Assembly (NCBI GenBank): GCA_002256345.1
Contig: NKIY01000005.1
Coordinates: 314,485-378,484, forward strand
Reading direction: 5' to 3'
Length of the DNA stretch: 64,000 bases
From: Bradyrhizobiaceae bacterium PARB1
GTDB taxonomy: Bacteria > Pseudomonadota > Alphaproteobacteria > Rhizobiales > Xanthobacteraceae
The notes below the pieces were generated by a model. The model worked only from the letters and a program-made list of their open reading frames with translations. It was not told the DNA's origin and made no database searches. The first letter of the stretch is position 1, and the number at the start of each line of letters is the position of its first letter. Shown in pieces: positions 63,489 to 64,000 of the stretch. The position numbers and the translations under genes are program-made.

Positions 63489-64000
63489 ATGCATAACGAA
63501 TTTGGCACCGATCCCCAATCCAACGTCACATCACTTAATCGCCGACGCGTTTTGCAAACTGCCGCCGCACTCGCCGCCTCCACCATCGTGGCGCCCAAGG
63601 CCTTTGCACGCGACTATGGCCGCAACATCCAGCCCCAGCGCTATCCCGATCCCGATATCGTAGTCATCGACGCCAAGCGCTTCACGGCCAAGGTCGGCAA
63701 CACCGTTATCAAACGGCTCTACACTGGCTGCCTGTGGGCTGAAGGGCCCGCCTGGAATGCGCAAGGGCAGTTCCTGATCTGGAGCGACATCCCAGCCAAT
63801 CGGCAACTGCGCTATCTCGACGACGACGGCCATATCTCCGAGCGCTTTCGCTATCCGTCCGAAGAGAGCAACGGGAATTCGTTTGATACGGAGGGGCGCC
63901 AGCTCAGCGCGCAACGAACACGCCTCGTCCGCTTCGAACACAATGGCGGCGTTACGACGTTGGCTGAACAGGCCAATGGCAAGCCGTTGAATGGTCCCAA
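63489..64000 (+). CDS. Exported SMP-30/gluconolactonase-family protein, 5' part
   Basis: The frame begins MHNEFGTDPQSNVTSLNRRR and runs to the window edge without a stop, so the C-terminus is missing. A twin-arginine leader (NRRRVLQTAAALAASTIVAP) is followed by an SMP-30/gluconolactonase start: YTGCLWAEGPAWNAQGQFLIWSDI (metal-binding Glu) and ESNGNSFDTEGRQLSAQR. Such proteins are six-bladed propellers that hydrolyse lactones. GGGAGG precedes the ATG. The reaction is inferred from family. Confidence 0.85.
   Translation, partial: MHNEFGTDPQSNVTSLNRRRVLQTAAALAASTIVAPKAFARDYGRNIQPQRYPDPDIVVIDAKRFTAKVGNTVIKRLYTGCLWAEGPAWNAQGQFLIWSDIPANRQLRYLDDDGHISERFRYPSEESNGNSFDTEGRQLSAQRTRLVRFEHNGGVTTLAEQANGKPLNGP

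Overview
The window is high-GC DNA with tightly packed genes and fits an alphaproteobacterium of the Bradyrhizobium / Rhodopseudomonas / Tardiphaga group (Nitrobacteraceae). The main reason is a hopanoid locus containing hpnP, hpnO, hpnN, hpnH and ispH together. The short palindromic intergenic repeats and the many Liv-type transport and aromatic-acid genes agree with this. The genus is an inference.

Layout. 1-148: start of an M20 amidohydrolase. 314-1930: GMC oxidoreductase. 2010-4694: a cassette of secreted metallophosphoesterase, cupredoxin, ECF sigma factor and anti-sigma factor. 4698-24525: hopanoid island. It holds hpnO, a DUF2147 exported protein, the exporter hpnN, ispH, hpnH, the coupled run hpnC-hpnD-hpnE-shc-hpnG, two small exported proteins, a second MMPL/RND transporter, and hpnP, the C-2 methylase. 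hpnP carries a near-ideal EcfG general-stress promoter and lies between the two subunit genes of ethanolamine ammonia-lyase (eutB and eutC). 26214-27737: altronate dehydratase. 27738-28509: long non-coding, repeat-bearing stretch.

28510-36117: OpgC-type membrane protein and a CzcCBA-type metal efflux operon flanked by two small accessory proteins. 36243-38848: a Bug-type binding protein, a possible 55-residue ORF and a kinase-less KdpD-like membrane protein. 38871-52001: divergent aromatic-acid block. On the minus strand are a Liv-type ABC transporter (with a LivM-LivG fusion), an LDH2-type dehydrogenase, an HpaI-type aldolase and a MarR/HpaR regulator. On the plus strand are hpaF, hpaE, hpaD, a fumarylacetoacetase-family enzyme and a ThDP enzyme, consistent with homoprotocatechuate meta-cleavage. 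52133-54832: an orphan ABC binding protein and a pair of Fe(II)/2-oxoglutarate dioxygenases including AlkB. 55064-63314: DUF2848, amidase, AtuA large and small proteins, DUF35 zinc ribbon, thiolase-like protein, short-chain dehydrogenase and MFS transporter, which look like a CoA-dependent breakdown module. 63489-64000: start of an SMP-30/gluconolactonase protein.

Functionally, the island runs from isoprenoid supply (ispH) through squalene (hpnC, hpnD, hpnE), cyclisation (shc), side-chain building (hpnH, hpnG, hpnO) and 2-methylation (hpnP) to export (hpnN). Repeat families recur in many gaps. I found no tRNA, rRNA, CRISPR array, insertion sequence or prophage. All functional names come from recognising motifs and context by eye; no database search was run.
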